The notes under the pieces are model-generated. The model made no database searches. It saw only the letters and a list, made by a program, of their open reading frames with translations, and was not told the DNA's origin. A stretch of 64,000 bases of DNA from Corynebacterium sp. J010B-136 (GTDB lineage: Bacteria; Actinomycetota; Actinomycetes; Mycobacteriales; Mycobacteriaceae), in contig NZ_PUGE01000009.1 of NCBI RefSeq assembly GCF_002967075.1, positions 31,719 through 95,718 of the forward strand. Reading direction: 5' to 3'. Of the stretch, positions 27,506 through 38,465 are shown in pieces. How positions within the stretch are numbered: the stretch's first letter is position 1; every line of letters begins with the position of its first letter. The position numbers and the translations under genes are program-made.

Positions 27506-27550
27506 GACAGGCTGCATAAGCTTCACTGATAGAAGCTCGTGCAGCCTGTC
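27506..27550 (-). terminator. Hairpin between benD and benR
   Basis: Arms 27506-27524 and 27532-27550 pair at 17 of 19 positions around a 7-base loop; on the minus strand the stem is followed by ATTTTG. It can end the benABCD transcript or attenuate read-through into benR, which starts only 10 bases later. Confidence 0.75.
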
Positions 27551-27603
27551 TACTTTCTGTACTCGAAATGGACCTGGAAGAACGTTTAGACCATCAGTAG
27601 GTC

Positions 27604-28449
27604 TTAGCCCTGATCACCGCCGGAAACCGGAAGCACAGAACCGGTAATATAGCTTGCTTCCTTTGATGCCAAGAAGCAGATGGGTGCGGTTTGCTCATCC
27701 AAGGTGCCATAACGCTTCATCAAAGATGACTCCACGGTCTGGTCAACAATTTGCTGGTACCACGCCTTCTCTTGCTCATCATCAGGCAATGGACCGCGCT
27801 GTACTGCGCGCGCTGGCGCCAACGTACCACCTGGTGCTGCGGCAGCGATGCGCACATTATGGTGTGCTGCTTCGTGTGCAAGTGCTGAGACGATGCCGTT
27901 GACACCACCTTTGGCTGCTGCATAAGGCACACGGTTGATACCGCCAGTTGCTGTTGATGACACATTGACGATAACGCCCTGACCATTATCTTTACCTGAG
28001 TAGGTATCGATCAGTGCTGGCAATACCGCCCGGCACATCCACAGCGTGGGGAAGAGAGAACGATTGATTTCCTTCTCAATCTCCTCCGGCGTGTAGTGCT
28101 CATAAGGTTTTGCCCAGATGGTGCCACCGACGTTATTAATAAGGACATCCACGCGCCCGGCCTTTTCTAGTGCAAAGTCCACGGCGGACTGTGCGCCAGC
28201 AAAGGTTTCTAGGTCAGCGGTGGTGGAATACACCTTGCCCGCTCCAGTGCCGGCAAGCTCTTTCGCCTTGTCGTGCACCAGCTCAGCGCGGTCTACTAAG
28301 ACCACCGTGCCGTCTTCGCGGGCAACGCGCTGGGCTACGGCAAAGCCGATGCCCTGGGCTGCGCCCGTGACAATAACAATTTGGTCTTTGAAACGCTGCG
28401 GGGTGAAAATTCCTTGTTCATCGGCGGCGCCGCCCACTGGCATCGTCAT
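27604..28449 (-). CDS. benD: Benzoate cis-diol dehydrogenase
   Basis: 281-residue short-chain dehydrogenase. It oxidises and decarboxylates 1,6-dihydroxycyclohexa-2,4-diene-1-carboxylate to catechol with NAD. The coenzyme motif VTGAAQGIGFAVAQ (about 28-41), LINNVGG and the catalytic YAAAKGG are present. Its ATG directly abuts the benC stop codon (TAGATG), so the two are coupled. It is the last of the ben structural genes. Confidence 0.94.
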   Translation of the reverse strand: MTMPVGGAADEQGIFTPQRFKDQIVIVTGAAQGIGFAVAQRVAREDGTVVLVDRAELVHDKAKELAGTGAGKVYSTTADLETFAGAQSAVDFALEKAGRVDVLINNVGGTIWAKPYEHYTPEEIEKEINRSLFPTLWMCRAVLPALIDTYSGKDNGQGVIVNVSSTATGGINRVPYAAAKGGVNGIVSALAHEAAHHNVRIAAAAPGGTLAPARAVQRGPLPDDEQEKAWYQQIVDQTVESSLMKRYGTLDEQTAPICFLASKEASYITGSVLPVSGGDQG

Positions 28450-29544
28450 CTAAACACCGACCTTTTCTGCGACCTCTTCAGCCTTTTCCGCAACCTTTTC
28501 GCCAGTTTCAGCGGCACCAGGCTGCTGATTAGCGTTGAACTTCTCGTAGTAGAAGTTCAGCGGTGGGGTGTCGTGGCCGTCGAAGTACTTGCGTACTGCT
28601 TCAACCATTGGTGGTGGGCCACACAGGTAGGAGTCAGCTTCGCCCTCAGCGAGGTGCTCGGTCGGATCCATGTGGTCGGTGACGAATCCGCAACGCTCGT
28701 GGCCTTCTTCTTGAGAAAGCACGGTGAAGAAGTCGAAGTCATCGATGCGATCCTTGTATGCAGCGATCTCTTCCAAACGGACCAGGTCCTCGCTGGTGTT
28801 AGCACCGTAGATGAGGCGCACTGGGACATCGAGAAGATCGTCGTTGGCCAAAGCTTCCATGATTGACATCACCGGTGCAAGGCCCGTACCGCCGGCCAGC
28901 AAAAGCACTGGCTGCAGTGGCTCACGCAGGAAGAAAGAACCCATTGGGCCTTCAAATTCCAACTTGTCGCCGACCTTCGCCACGTCCTTGAGCCAGTTAG
29001 TCATCAAGCCATTAGGGGTGTTCTTGATCAAAAAGCCGATCTTGTCTTCATCCGGACCGGTAGCAAAGGAGTAGGAACGAGTCTCTTCAGAGCCAGGCAC
29101 CGTGATGTTGATGTACTGGCCAGGCAAGAAGTTCAGACGCTCACGGTCTTCTACCTCGAGCTCCAGCTCAAATACGGTGCCGGAAAGAGCTCCAACCTTG
29201 GTTACTTCTGCGGTGAAAGTTTCCGGACCGGTCTTTGCCAGAACGGAAGTGGTACGAATCTGCAAGACCATGTCGGAGCGTGGCTTTGCCTGGCAAGGCA
29301 AGCAGAAGCCGTTATCCAGCTCGTCCTGGGTCATTGCGTCATCTACGAATTCGCCTTCATCGAAGTCGCCGGATTCACAGAATGCCTTACAGGTACCGCA
29401 GGCGCCGTCACGGCAGTCGAAAGGAATGTTGATCTTGGACTGGTAGGCAGCATCTGCAACGGTCTGGTCTTCGGCACACGGAATGAACTTGGTAATTCCG
29501 TCTTCAAAGGCCAATGCAATCTTGTGCTCGGTTTTAGTAGACAT
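28450..29544 (-). CDS. benC: Benzoate 1,2-dioxygenase reductase
   Basis: 364 residues from ATG 29544, where AAAGGAGG lies eight bases upstream; ATG 29550 would be too near that site. N-terminal 2Fe-2S ferredoxin domain (CRDGACGTCKAFC), then a ferredoxin-NADP reductase part with ETRSYSFATGP for FAD and LLAGGTGLAPVMSIM for NADH. It feeds electrons to BenAB. The C terminus has an extra Lys/Glu/Ala-rich tail (about residues 340-364, EKVAEKAEEVAEKVG). Confidence 0.94.
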   Translation of the reverse strand: MSTKTEHKIALAFEDGITKFIPCAEDQTVADAAYQSKINIPFDCRDGACGTCKAFCESGDFDEGEFVDDAMTQDELDNGFCLPCQAKPRSDMVLQIRTTSVLAKTGPETFTAEVTKVGALSGTVFELELEVEDRERLNFLPGQYINITVPGSEETRSYSFATGPDEDKIGFLIKNTPNGLMTNWLKDVAKVGDKLEFEGPMGSFFLREPLQPVLLLAGGTGLAPVMSIMEALANDDLLDVPVRLIYGANTSEDLVRLEEIAAYKDRIDDFDFFTVLSQEEGHERCGFVTDHMDPTEHLAEGEADSYLCGPPPMVEAVRKYFDGHDTPPLNFYYEKFNANQQPGAAETGEKVAEKAEEVAEKVGV

Positions 29545-29601
29545 AATCATGTCCTCCTTTTAAGAATTTCAGGGTCCGAAAAATCGGCTGTGGTCTGCGG
29601 A

Positions 29602-30114
29602 CTAGACCATGTAAACGTCGACGATGTGGTGAATGAAGTCATTGCGCAAGATGATGCGCTGCTTCTTAAACAGTGGCTTGCCAGTGGAAAGGTCCAAGGT
29701 GGCAAACGTAGTGCCGAAGTAGTTATCGGTGGTCTCGTAGCGGTAGTAGTAGTTGGTCCAGTTAAAGCGGATATCTACTTCGTTCTCGCGACGCTCCAGG
29801 ATTTCCACGTTGGTGATGTTGTGACCAGTGCGTGGGTCTGGCAAAGAGGTAGCCGACGAACGCTCGGTGCGGATACGGAAGATACGGTCTTCCAGACCTG
29901 CGCGGTTCGGGTAGTAAATGAGCGAGATTTCAGACTGTGGGTCTTCGGTGAGTTCACCGTCATCGTCCCACGCGGGCATCCAGTACTCGGCGTCTTCGGT
30001 GAAGCATTCGATCCACTCTTCAAAGTGGCGGTCATCGAGCAATCTGGCCTGGTAGTAGAGGAAGTCTTCTACTTCCGTGCGGGTAATTTCCTGGGTCATT
30101 AGTGCTTGCGACAT
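29602..30114 (-). CDS. benB: Benzoate 1,2-dioxygenase small subunit
   Basis: 170 residues, the beta subunit of the ring-hydroxylating oxygenase with the SnoaL-like cone fold. EVEDFLYYQARLLDDRHFEE and CFTEDAEYWMPAWD are characteristic, as is RSSATSLPDPRTGHNITN. It has a structural role in the alpha3-beta3 hexamer. GGAGAGG precedes the start. It lies between benA and benC on one transcript. Confidence 0.94.
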   Translation of the reverse strand: MSQALMTQEITRTEVEDFLYYQARLLDDRHFEEWIECFTEDAEYWMPAWDDDGELTEDPQSEISLIYYPNRAGLEDRIFRIRTERSSATSLPDPRTGHNITNVEILERRENEVDIRFNWTNYYYRYETTDNYFGTTFATLDLSTGKPLFKKQRIILRNDFIHHIVDVYMV

Positions 30115-30186
30115 GGTGGGTAGACCTCTCCGTATGTAGAAGGTTGAGAAAAAGAATCTGTATGAAAAGTGCCGGCGTGCAGTTGC

Positions 30187-31704
30187 TTATCGACGACGGG
30201 AGCGGCGCGAACGACGTGGTGCGCCCTCTCCGGAGGCAGCCTTTTCTGCGGCTGCTGCTTCAGCGGCTTCCTTGCGTGCGGCAGCGGCGAGTGCATACTC
30301 ACGCGCGGATTCAGTTGCGGCCTTTTCATCGAAGAGATCCTTGTTGACAGAAGCGTCCATCTTGACCGCAGCGCGCATGACGTCTTCCCAGTAGCCGTGC
30401 TGGATTGGGTACAGACCTTCGTCTTCGGTACGTGCACCAGAGGAGAGAACCTCGTTGAGCTGCAGCTTCTGAGCCAACTCATTAGGACCACTTTGCTGCT
30501 GGTGAAGACCACGGGTCATGTCATTCCATGGGAACGAGGTAGCCAGGTAGGTCTTCTGGCAGGAACGGAACTCTTCCAGGTCATCTGGAGTAGCCATGCC
30601 GGTCGCGTTAAAGAAGTCTTCGTACTGACGGATGCGGTTTGCACGGTTAGCTGGAGATTCGCCCTTGGGCGCGATGCAGTAAATGGTGACCTTGGTCTTA
30701 TCCACAGAGATTGGCTCGAGGCGTCGGATCTGAGTGGAGAACTGGTCCATGATGTAGACATTTGGGTATAGGCACAGGTTGCGGGATGCGCCCACCATGA
30801 AGTTTGCGCGCTCTTCACCGTGCAGTTCTTTTAGTTCGCTCAGCCGGTCATACACTGGGCGGTCTTCTGGGTTTGCCCATTGGCTCCACAGCATGAGGTG
30901 GCCATTCGGGAAGGAGAAGTAGCCGCCACCCTGGTTGCCCCACTCACCAGCACTCATCGCGCGGGTTTCATTCTTGGACTCACCGGAGTCACGACGCGAT
31001 GTAGTTGCCGCATAATTCCAGTGAGTGGAGGAAACGTGGTAGCCATCCGCACCGTTTTCAGCCTGCAGCTTCCAGTTACCGTCGTAGGTGTAGGTAGAAG
31101 AACCACGCAGGACTTCCAAGCCTTCTGGGGACTGGTCAATGAGCATGTCCAAGACAGCACGTGAATCACCGAGGTGTTCTTCCAGGTCAACTACGTCTGG
31201 ATTCAAAGAACCAAAGAGGAAACCGCGGTAGCTTTCAAAGCGTGGAACACGGCGCAGGTCGTGGCTGCCGTCCTTGCGGAAGTTTTCTGGGTATCCGCCG
31301 GTTTCTTCGTCCTTGACCTTGAGCAGGCGGCCATCGTTGGAGAAGGTCCAGCCGTGGAAAGGGCAAGTGATCGTGGTGCGGTTATCGGTCTTGCGGCGGC
31401 ACAGCATCGCACCGCGGTGGGAACATGCGTTGATCAGTGCGTTGAGCTCGCCGCCTTTGGAGCGAGTGATCATGATTGGCTGACGGCCAATGTTAGTGGT
31501 GTAGTAGTCGCCAACATTTGGAATCTGGGATTCGTGCGCGAGGAAGATCCAGTTGCCTTCGAAGATGTAGCGCATTTCCAGGTCAAAAAGTTCCTGGTCG
31601 GTAAACACCTTGCGGTTGACGCGAACAACGCCTTCTTCAGGACGGTAGTCCAGTGCGTTTTCCAGTGTTTCATCTACCGAATTACGGCGCGCTTGTACAG
31701 ACAT
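30187..31704 (-). CDS. benA: Benzoate 1,2-dioxygenase large subunit
   Basis: 505 residues. N-terminal Rieske cluster [11 protein letters not shown] ... CPFHGWTF (about 92-118) and a C-terminal catalytic domain with the mononuclear iron ([15 protein letters not shown]). It adds O2 to benzoate to give the cis-diol. Proteobacterial BenA is near 450 residues; here the last 45 or so are an Ala/Glu/Lys stretch ending in a run of Arg and Ser (RRSRRSRRR). AAAGGAGC precedes the ATG. It is the first gene of benABCD and divergent from catA. Confidence 0.94.
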   Translation of the reverse strand: MSVQARRNSVDETLENALDYRPEEGVVRVNRKVFTDQELFDLEMRYIFEGNWIFLAHESQIPNVGDYYTTNIGRQPIMITRSKGGELNALINACSHRGAMLCRRKTDNRTTITCPFHGWTFSNDGRLLKVKDEETGGYPENFRKDGSHDLRRVPRFESYRGFLFGSLNPDVVDLEEHLGDSRAVLDMLIDQSPEGLEVLRGSSTYTYDGNWKLQAENGADGYHVSSTHWNYAATTSRRDSGESKNETRAMSAGEWGNQGGGYFSFPNGHLMLWSQWANPEDRPVYDRLSELKELHGEERANFMVGASRNLCLYPNVYIMDQFSTQIRRLEPISVDKTKVTIYCIAPKGESPANRANRIRQYEDFFNATGMATPDDLEEFRSCQKTYLATSFPWNDMTRGLHQQQSGPNELAQKLQLNEVLSSGARTEDEGLYPIQHGYWEDVMRAAVKMDASVNKDLFDEKAATESAREYALAAAARKEAAEAAAAEKAASGEGAPRRSRRSRRR

Positions 31705-33091
<1,387 letters not shown>

Positions 33092-33117
33092 TCCTCTCCG
33101 CTAGTTAAACCCCTATC

Positions 33118-33163
33118 GCCTCGTGTTCACAGTGGCCGCCACGGCTAATGTGGGATACGAGGC
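33118..33163 (+). terminator. Hairpin between catA and catB
   Basis: GCCTCGT (33118-33124) pairs with ACGAGGC (33157-33163), with inner pairing CACA/TGTG; followed by TTTAG. A weak terminator or processing stem that could make catA more abundant than catBC. Confidence 0.5.
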
Positions 33164-33190
33164 TTTAGTCATGAAAGGACGCATAATTAC

Positions 33191-34312
33191 ATGTCAGCAC
33201 CCATTATTGAAGCTATTGAAACCCGAATCTTAGATGTTCCACTTATCCGTCCGCACGGATTCGCGACTTTTACCGCTAATGAGCAGCCTATTTTACTCGT
33301 GCAGGTCAAGCTGTCGGACGGGTCCACGGGATTCGGCGAGGGTGTCGTACCTGGTGGCGCTTGGTGGGGCGGGGAGACGGTTGAGACCATGCAGGTCATC
33401 GTCGAAAAATACCTGGCACCGGCCACCATTGGCCGTAAGGCTTCGGAGATTTCCGGCATCGTGCACGATTGGGAACGCCACGTTGCTAACATGCGCTTTG
33501 CCAAGGCCGGGCTAGAGATCGCTCTTTTCGATGCCTACGCACGCTCGCTGAACATCCCACTCGCAGACCTCCTCGGCGGCAAGTTCCGCGACAGCCTCGA
33601 CTGCACCTGGGCACTCGGCGTACTGCCGCTCGAGCAGGCCGTAGCCGAGGTTGAAGAGCGCATTGCTTCACATGGGCACAAGTCCTTCAAGCTCAAGATG
33701 GGCTCTGGCGATCCAGCAACAGACGTTTCCCGCATTGCAGAGCTTGTCGATGCCCTCGATGGCCGCGTCTCCTTCCGCATCGACATCAACGCCCGCTGGG
33801 ACCGTCTAACTTCTCTGCGCTTCCTCCCAGTTCTCGCTGAGGCCGGCGTAGAGCTCTTTGAACAGCCAACCCCCGCCGATGACTTGGACACCCTCCGCGA
33901 GATCACCCAGCGCATTGGCGTGCCTGTCATGGCCGATGAGTCCGTCTGCTCCCCTGCCGATGCGCTCGCCGTAGTCAAGAAGCAAGCCGCCGACGTCGTC
34001 GCCATCAAGACCACCAAGCTCGGCGGTCTGCTCGCTTCCAAGAAGACCGCCGCCATCGCTGAGAGCGCCGGTCTCGCCTGCCACGGCGCCACCTCCCTGG
34101 AAGGACCTTTCGGCACCGCCGCTTCCCTACACTTCTGCGCCTCAACGCCAGCCGTCACCTACGGCACTGAGCTCTTCGGCCCAATGCTACTGAAGGAAAC
34201 CTACGTCGAAAACGACATCGAGTACCGCGACGGCCAAGTCTTTGTCCCCGAAGGTCCCGGCACCGGGTTGAACCCTGACTGGGATCAGATCGAGAAATTC
34301 ACGCGAAAGTAG
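33191..34312 (+). CDS. catB: Muconate cycloisomerase
   Basis: 373 residues, enolase superfamily. The KLKMG motif (catalytic Lys) is near residue 160, metal ligands are in DINARWD, FEQPTPADD and MADESVCSP, and the second Lys is in VAIKTTKLGG. It turns cis,cis-muconate into muconolactone. GAAAGGAC lies upstream of the ATG. It is followed after 12 bases by catC. Confidence 0.95.
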   Translation: MSAPIIEAIETRILDVPLIRPHGFATFTANEQPILLVQVKLSDGSTGFGEGVVPGGAWWGGETVETMQVIVEKYLAPATIGRKASEISGIVHDWERHVANMRFAKAGLEIALFDAYARSLNIPLADLLGGKFRDSLDCTWALGVLPLEQAVAEVEERIASHGHKSFKLKMGSGDPATDVSRIAELVDALDGRVSFRIDINARWDRLTSLRFLPVLAEAGVELFEQPTPADDLDTLREITQRIGVPVMADESVCSPADALAVVKKQAADVVAIKTTKLGGLLASKKTAAIAESAGLACHGATSLEGPFGTAASLHFCASTPAVTYGTELFGPMLLKETYVENDIEYRDGQVFVPEGPGTGLNPDWDQIEKFTRK

Positions 34313-34324
34313 AAAGGAATACGA

Positions 34325-34621
34325 ATGCTGTTTTTGGCACGCATGGATGTAAATTTCCCCGATTCACTCACCCCTGAACAAACCGCTGACTTCCAGGCCC
34401 GCGAGAAGGAATACTCCGGCAACTTGCAAGAAAAAGGCATCATGCGCGCCATCTGGCGCGTCGTCGGCGAGTACGCCAACTACTCCATCTTCGACGTCGA
34501 TGACCACGATGAGCTGCACACCATCCTCAGCGGCTTCCCCATGTTCAAATACATGGACGTAAAAATCACGCCACTGGCCAAGCACCCCAACGCGTTGAAG
34601 TACTACCTGCGCGAGGACTAA
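34325..34621 (+). CDS. catC: Muconolactone delta-isomerase
   Basis: 98 residues, full length for this decameric enzyme. MLFLARMDVNFPDSL at the start and YSIFDVDDHDELHTILSGFP in the middle are typical. It converts muconolactone into 3-oxoadipate enol-lactone, which PcaD at 23946-24719 hydrolyses. It closes the cat unit at the terminator 34629-34675. Confidence 0.95.
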   Translation: MLFLARMDVNFPDSLTPEQTADFQAREKEYSGNLQEKGIMRAIWRVVGEYANYSIFDVDDHDELHTILSGFPMFKYMDVKITPLAKHPNALKYYLRED

Positions 34622-34628
34622 ATAATTG

Positions 34629-34675
34629 AAGCCCAGGCATCACTGCACTTAAATTGCCGGATGCTCGGGCTTTTT
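34629..34675. terminator. Terminator after catC (twin copy 1)
   Basis: AAGCCC..GCATC pairs with GATGC..GGGCTT, followed by T5. The 47 bp match the terminator at 35246-35292 at 40 positions, in the same orientation. Confidence 0.85.
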
Positions 34676-34690
34676 AGATCTCCGGGTAGT

Positions 34691-35158
34691 TTATGAGCGA
34701 AAAGCTCCCGTCGGTGCTGGGGAGCTGCTGTTTACCAGAGCGAGAAGAGCTTCTGGGTTGTCCACGCTCACCCGAATGTGATTTCCACTGTGAGTGACAA
34801 TACGCATTGTGGCTGGTCCCGCATGGTAAGACCAAGAACCATCTAAGATATGCACGCCTAGCGTGGCGCGCTCTGACAAAGGAGCGCTACTGAGCAGTTC
34901 AATGTTCTTGATGTCTGAAATATCGATGGTACGCACCGGAATCCACAGCGCGAATATTTTGATACGCTGCGGATTTGCATCGACGGCGATATTGAAAGCG
35001 GCAATCACCATGGTTGCGACGGCCAGAATTGCCGCAACAGTGTAGTCATTGCTCCAGAAGAAGAATGCAGTAAGCACTGCGAAAATGACGACGATTGCGC
35101 CCTTGAAAGCATTGAAACCAAATACTCTAGAGTGAAAATTTAAACTAGCTTTAGACAT
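34691..35158 (-). CDS. Small membrane protein of unknown function
   Basis: 155 residues. Two hydrophobic segments (about 19-36, GAIVVIFAVLTAFFFW, and 42-60, AAILAVATMVIAAFNIAV) are followed by a soluble C-terminal part with a PH-like look (IKIFALWIPVRTIDISDIKN). I do not recognise the family with confidence; it resembles small actinobacterial membrane proteins with a bacterial PH-like domain. AAAGG lies before the ATG. It is bracketed by twin terminators at 34629 and 35246. Confidence 0.7.
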   Translation of the reverse strand: MSKASLNFHSRVFGFNAFKGAIVVIFAVLTAFFFWSNDYTVAAILAVATMVIAAFNIAVDANPQRIKIFALWIPVRTIDISDIKNIELLSSAPLSERATLGVHILDGSWSYHAGPATMRIVTHSGNHIRVSVDNPEALLALVNSSSPAPTGAFRS

Positions 35159-35242
35159 GGAAAATAACCTTTCTTACTTCCAAAACCAGAAGTAAAGTGC
35201 AAAAAATCAACTGTACTAATGGCTAAGGAGAAGGTTATTTCC
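35159..35242. repeat. Inverted repeat of the small gene's leader
   Basis: GGAAAATAACCTT (35159-35171) and AAGGTTATTTCC (35231-35242) are inverted copies with one extra A. The left copy carries the ribosome site of the small membrane-protein gene. A hairpin ACTTC/GAAGT (35176-35193) lies between. Confidence 0.6.
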
Positions 35243-35245
35243 AAA

Positions 35246-35292
35246 AAGCCCGAGCATCACTGCACTATAATTGCAGGATGCTCGGACTTTTC
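35246..35292. terminator. Terminator between leuS and the small gene (twin copy 2)
   Basis: AAAAAGCCCGAGCATC (35243-35258) pairs with GATGCTCGGACTTTT, with an inner CTGCA/TGCAG stem. Bidirectional by its A- and T-runs; it ends leuS, whose stop is at 35328. Confidence 0.85.
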
Positions 35293-35327
35293 TAATGAGC
35301 TCGTAAGAAAGCTGCCGGGCTGCTTTC

Positions 35328-38171
35328 TTACTTCACGACCAGGTTAACCATGCGTCCAGGGACGTAAATCTTCTTGACCACGGTCTTGCCATCGGTAAGC
35401 GCGACGATCTTTTCATCGGCAAGCGCGGCGGCCAGTACCGTTTCCTGATCGGCATCTGCTGGCACGGATACGCGGGACTTGACCTTGCCCATGACCTGGA
35501 TTGGAATCTCAATCTCATCGTCCTTGAGCCACTTCTCATCAAAGGTTGGGAAGTCAACGAAGGTGATGGTGTCCTCGTGGCCGAGCTTATTCCACAGCTC
35601 CTCCGCGATGTGCGGTGCAACCGGCGCCGTCATGATCAATGCTGGCTCAATCGCAGCACGTGGAACACTCTTGCCGTAGTTCTTAGTCAAGTAGTTGGTG
35701 TACTCAATCAACTTCGCCACAGCAGTGTTCGCGCGCAGGTGGTCGTAGTCATCGCGAATACCGGCGACGGTGCGGTGCAGTTGCTTCAAGTCTTCATCGT
35801 TAAGCTCTGCATCCGTAACCGTGGTTTCACCGGTGGTCTCATCAACGACCAGGCGCCACAGGCGCTGCAAGAAGCGCTGCGCACCGACGACATCCTTGGT
35901 TGCCCACGGACGTGAGGTATCCAAAGGACCCATCGACATCTCGTAAACACGCAGGGTGTCCGCGCCGAATTCCTCACAGAAATCATCCGGGCCAATCGCA
36001 TTCTTCAGCGACTTGCCCATCTTGCCGTATTCCTGGTTGACCTCTTCTCCGTTGTAGAAGAACTTGCCGTCCTTCTCCTCTACCTCGGCTGCTGGCACGT
36101 AGATGCCGCGGGAATCGGTGTAGGCATACGCCTGGATGTAGCCCTGGTTATACAGGCGACGGTATGGCTCCTTGGAGGTGACATGGCCCAAGTCATAGAG
36201 CACCTTGTGCCAGAAACGGGAGTACAGCAAGTGCAGCACGGCGTGCTCCACACCGCCGACGTACAGGTCAACGCCACCTGGATCATTCGGGCCGTGAACA
36301 TCTGGCTGTGGACCAGTCCAGTAACGCTCATTCTCAATATCTACTACTGCCTCATCATTGACCGGGTCAATGTAGCGCAGCTGGTAGAAGGAAGAACCAG
36401 CCCACTGCGGCATGACATTCGCGTCACGGTAGTAGGTCTTGGTGCCCTCACCCAGGTCGAGTTCAACCGCAATCCACTCCTTGGCCTTCGCCAATGGTGG
36501 CTGTGGCTCGGAATCAGCATCATCCGGATCGAAGGACACCGGCTGGTAGTCCTCGACCTCTGGCAGTTCAATCGGCAGCATCGACTCAGGCAGTGCGTGT
36601 GCCTGGCCGTCTTCGTCGTAGACGATTGGGAAAGGCTCGCCCCAGTAGCGCTGGCGGGCAAAGAGCCAGTCACGCAACTTGTACTGGATCTTCTCAACGC
36701 CTAAGTCCTTGGACTCCAACCATTCAATGGTCTTGGCGATGGCATCGGACTTGCTCAGACCATTAATGTCTAGGCCATTATCGTTCGCGGAGTTCACCAC
36801 GGTGCCTTCACCGGTGTATGCCTCTTCGGTGATGTCGCCGCCGGCAACAACCTCGGTGATAGGAAGCTCAAACTCAGTAGCGAACTCGTAGTCACGGGTA
36901 TCGTGCGCTGGCACAGCCATAATCGCGCCGGTACCGTAGCCCATCAGCACGTAGTCACCAATGAAGATTGGGATCTGCTTGCCGTTGACCGGGTTGGTGG
37001 CATAAGCACCGATGAATACACCGGTCTTTTCCTTGTTTTCCTGACGCTCCAGCTCCGTCTTGGACGCAATGTCCTTCAGGTAAGCATCGATAGCATCCTG
37101 TGGGTTGCTCTTGCCGTAGGTCCACTTGGTGTTGATATCCGCACCGTAATCTTCGGTGCTTGCCAGTTCCTTCACCAGCTCGTGCTCAGGAGCCAGCACC
37201 ATGTACTCAGCACCGAACAAGGTGTCAGGACGGGTAGTAAATACGCGGATGTCATGGCCCTGGGCATCGAAAGTTACTTCTGCACCGCGGGAACGGCCAA
37301 TCCAGTTGCGCTGCATGGACTTGACCTTGTCCGACCAATCCAGCAGCTCCAGGTCATCCAACAAGCGATCCGAGTACGCGGTAATACGCATCATCCACTG
37401 GCTCAAGTTCTTGCGGAAGACTGGGAAATTGCCGCGGTCAGAGCGGCCATCAGCAGTAACTTCCTCATTCGCCAAAACCGTACCCAGACCCGGGCACCAG
37501 TTCACAGTGGAGTTGGACAAGTAAACCAGGCGGAACTCATCGACAGCCTTAGCCTGCTCAGCCTTAGACAAGTCGTTGTAAACAGCACCATCCTTGGTGG
37601 TGCGGGTGCCTGCTTCTAATTCCGCGATCAGTTCAGAAACTGGACGCGCCTTGTTCTGATCCTCATCGAACCAAGCGTTGTAAATCTGCAGGAAGATCCA
37701 CTGCGTCCACTTATAGAATTCCGGATCCGTAGTAGCTACCGAACGGCGCTGGTCATGACCCAGGCCCAGCATGCCCAGCTGACGACGCATGTTTTCAATA
37801 TTCGCCATCGTGGTCGTGCGTGGGTGCGTACCAGTTTGAATAGCGTACTGCTCCGCCGGCAGACCGAAAGCGTCATAACCCAAAGTGTGCAAAACGTTCT
37901 TGCCCAGCATGCGGTTATAGCGCGCAAAGACGTCAGTTGCGATATAACCCAGCGGGTGACCAACGTGAAGACCCGCACCGGAAGGATAAGGGAACATGTC
38001 CTGGACAAAGAGCTTGTCCTTAGGCAATGGCTTATCGGTGGCTAACTTCCCTACTGGGTTGGCGGCATCAAAAGTGCCGTTATCAATCCAGTACTTCTGC
38101 CAGCGCTGTTCAATCTCAGTCGCCAGTTCCGGGGTATAGCGGTGCGTAGTGGTTTCACTAGGGTTCGTCAT
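35328..38171 (-). CDS. leuS: Leucyl-tRNA synthetase
   Basis: 947 residues from ATG 38171; 31 further upstream codons are open but do not look like LeuRS. Class I synthetase. The HIGH-type motif is [12 protein letters not shown], and the KMSKS loop reads KMGKS, which is usual for actinobacterial LeuRS. It has the editing (CP1) domain in the middle and a C-terminal extension. It charges tRNA-Leu and is essential. No ribosome site is obvious. It is a housekeeping gene lodged between catabolic clusters. Confidence 0.97.
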   Translation of the reverse strand: MTNPSETTTHRYTPELATEIEQRWQKYWIDNGTFDAANPVGKLATDKPLPKDKLFVQDMFPYPSGAGLHVGHPLGYIATDVFARYNRMLGKNVLHTLGYDAFGLPAEQYAIQTGTHPRTTTMANIENMRRQLGMLGLGHDQRRSVATTDPEFYKWTQWIFLQIYNAWFDEDQNKARPVSELIAELEAGTRTTKDGAVYNDLSKAEQAKAVDEFRLVYLSNSTVNWCPGLGTVLANEEVTADGRSDRGNFPVFRKNLSQWMMRITAYSDRLLDDLELLDWSDKVKSMQRNWIGRSRGAEVTFDAQGHDIRVFTTRPDTLFGAEYMVLAPEHELVKELASTEDYGADINTKWTYGKSNPQDAIDAYLKDIASKTELERQENKEKTGVFIGAYATNPVNGKQIPIFIGDYVLMGYGTGAIMAVPAHDTRDYEFATEFELPITEVVAGGDITEEAYTGEGTVVNSANDNGLDINGLSKSDAIAKTIEWLESKDLGVEKIQYKLRDWLFARQRYWGEPFPIVYDEDGQAHALPESMLPIELPEVEDYQPVSFDPDDADSEPQPPLAKAKEWIAVELDLGEGTKTYYRDANVMPQWAGSSFYQLRYIDPVNDEAVVDIENERYWTGPQPDVHGPNDPGGVDLYVGGVEHAVLHLLYSRFWHKVLYDLGHVTSKEPYRRLYNQGYIQAYAYTDSRGIYVPAAEVEEKDGKFFYNGEEVNQEYGKMGKSLKNAIGPDDFCEEFGADTLRVYEMSMGPLDTSRPWATKDVVGAQRFLQRLWRLVVDETTGETTVTDAELNDEDLKQLHRTVAGIRDDYDHLRANTAVAKLIEYTNYLTKNYGKSVPRAAIEPALIMTAPVAPHIAEELWNKLGHEDTITFVDFPTFDEKWLKDDEIEIPIQVMGKVKSRVSVPADADQETVLAAALADEKIVALTDGKTVVKKIYVPGRMVNLVVK

Positions 38172-38465
38172 AGCATCACAGTCTAGTAGGTCAACCCACC
38201 AGCAGCGTAAGTTGGATACTTCTCCCCTGCGCTTAGCCACATCACGATGTCGAGTCCATCGCACTCAGGTCGCTGGCACGTCTCCCCCGGCGCGCTCAAA
38301 AGTTATGTTGAGCAGGCCAATTAGCAAACCAGAAATTGCTTTATGAACAAAATATTTCCTAGTTGCTTATTGTTTGCTGGCAATTAACTTTGATTTCTCT
38401 GCCTAGCAACTTTGGGTTCCTAGCCTGTGGATGTTCAATTCATTTCTTGCTTAAAGGAAAATTTA
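38172..38465. other. Divergent region between leuS and the alkaline phosphatase gene
   Basis: 294 bp without a gene. It is AT-rich near 38330-38400, where the promoter of the phosphatase should lie; CCTAG recurs at 38402-38406 and 38419-38423. A PHO-type control box might be expected but I could not define one. Confidence 0.4.

Noticed and set aside
35328..38171. KMSKS motif of LeuRS reads KMGKS
   Set aside because: This form is normal in actinobacterial leucyl-tRNA synthetases, so it is not a sign of a defective or special enzyme.
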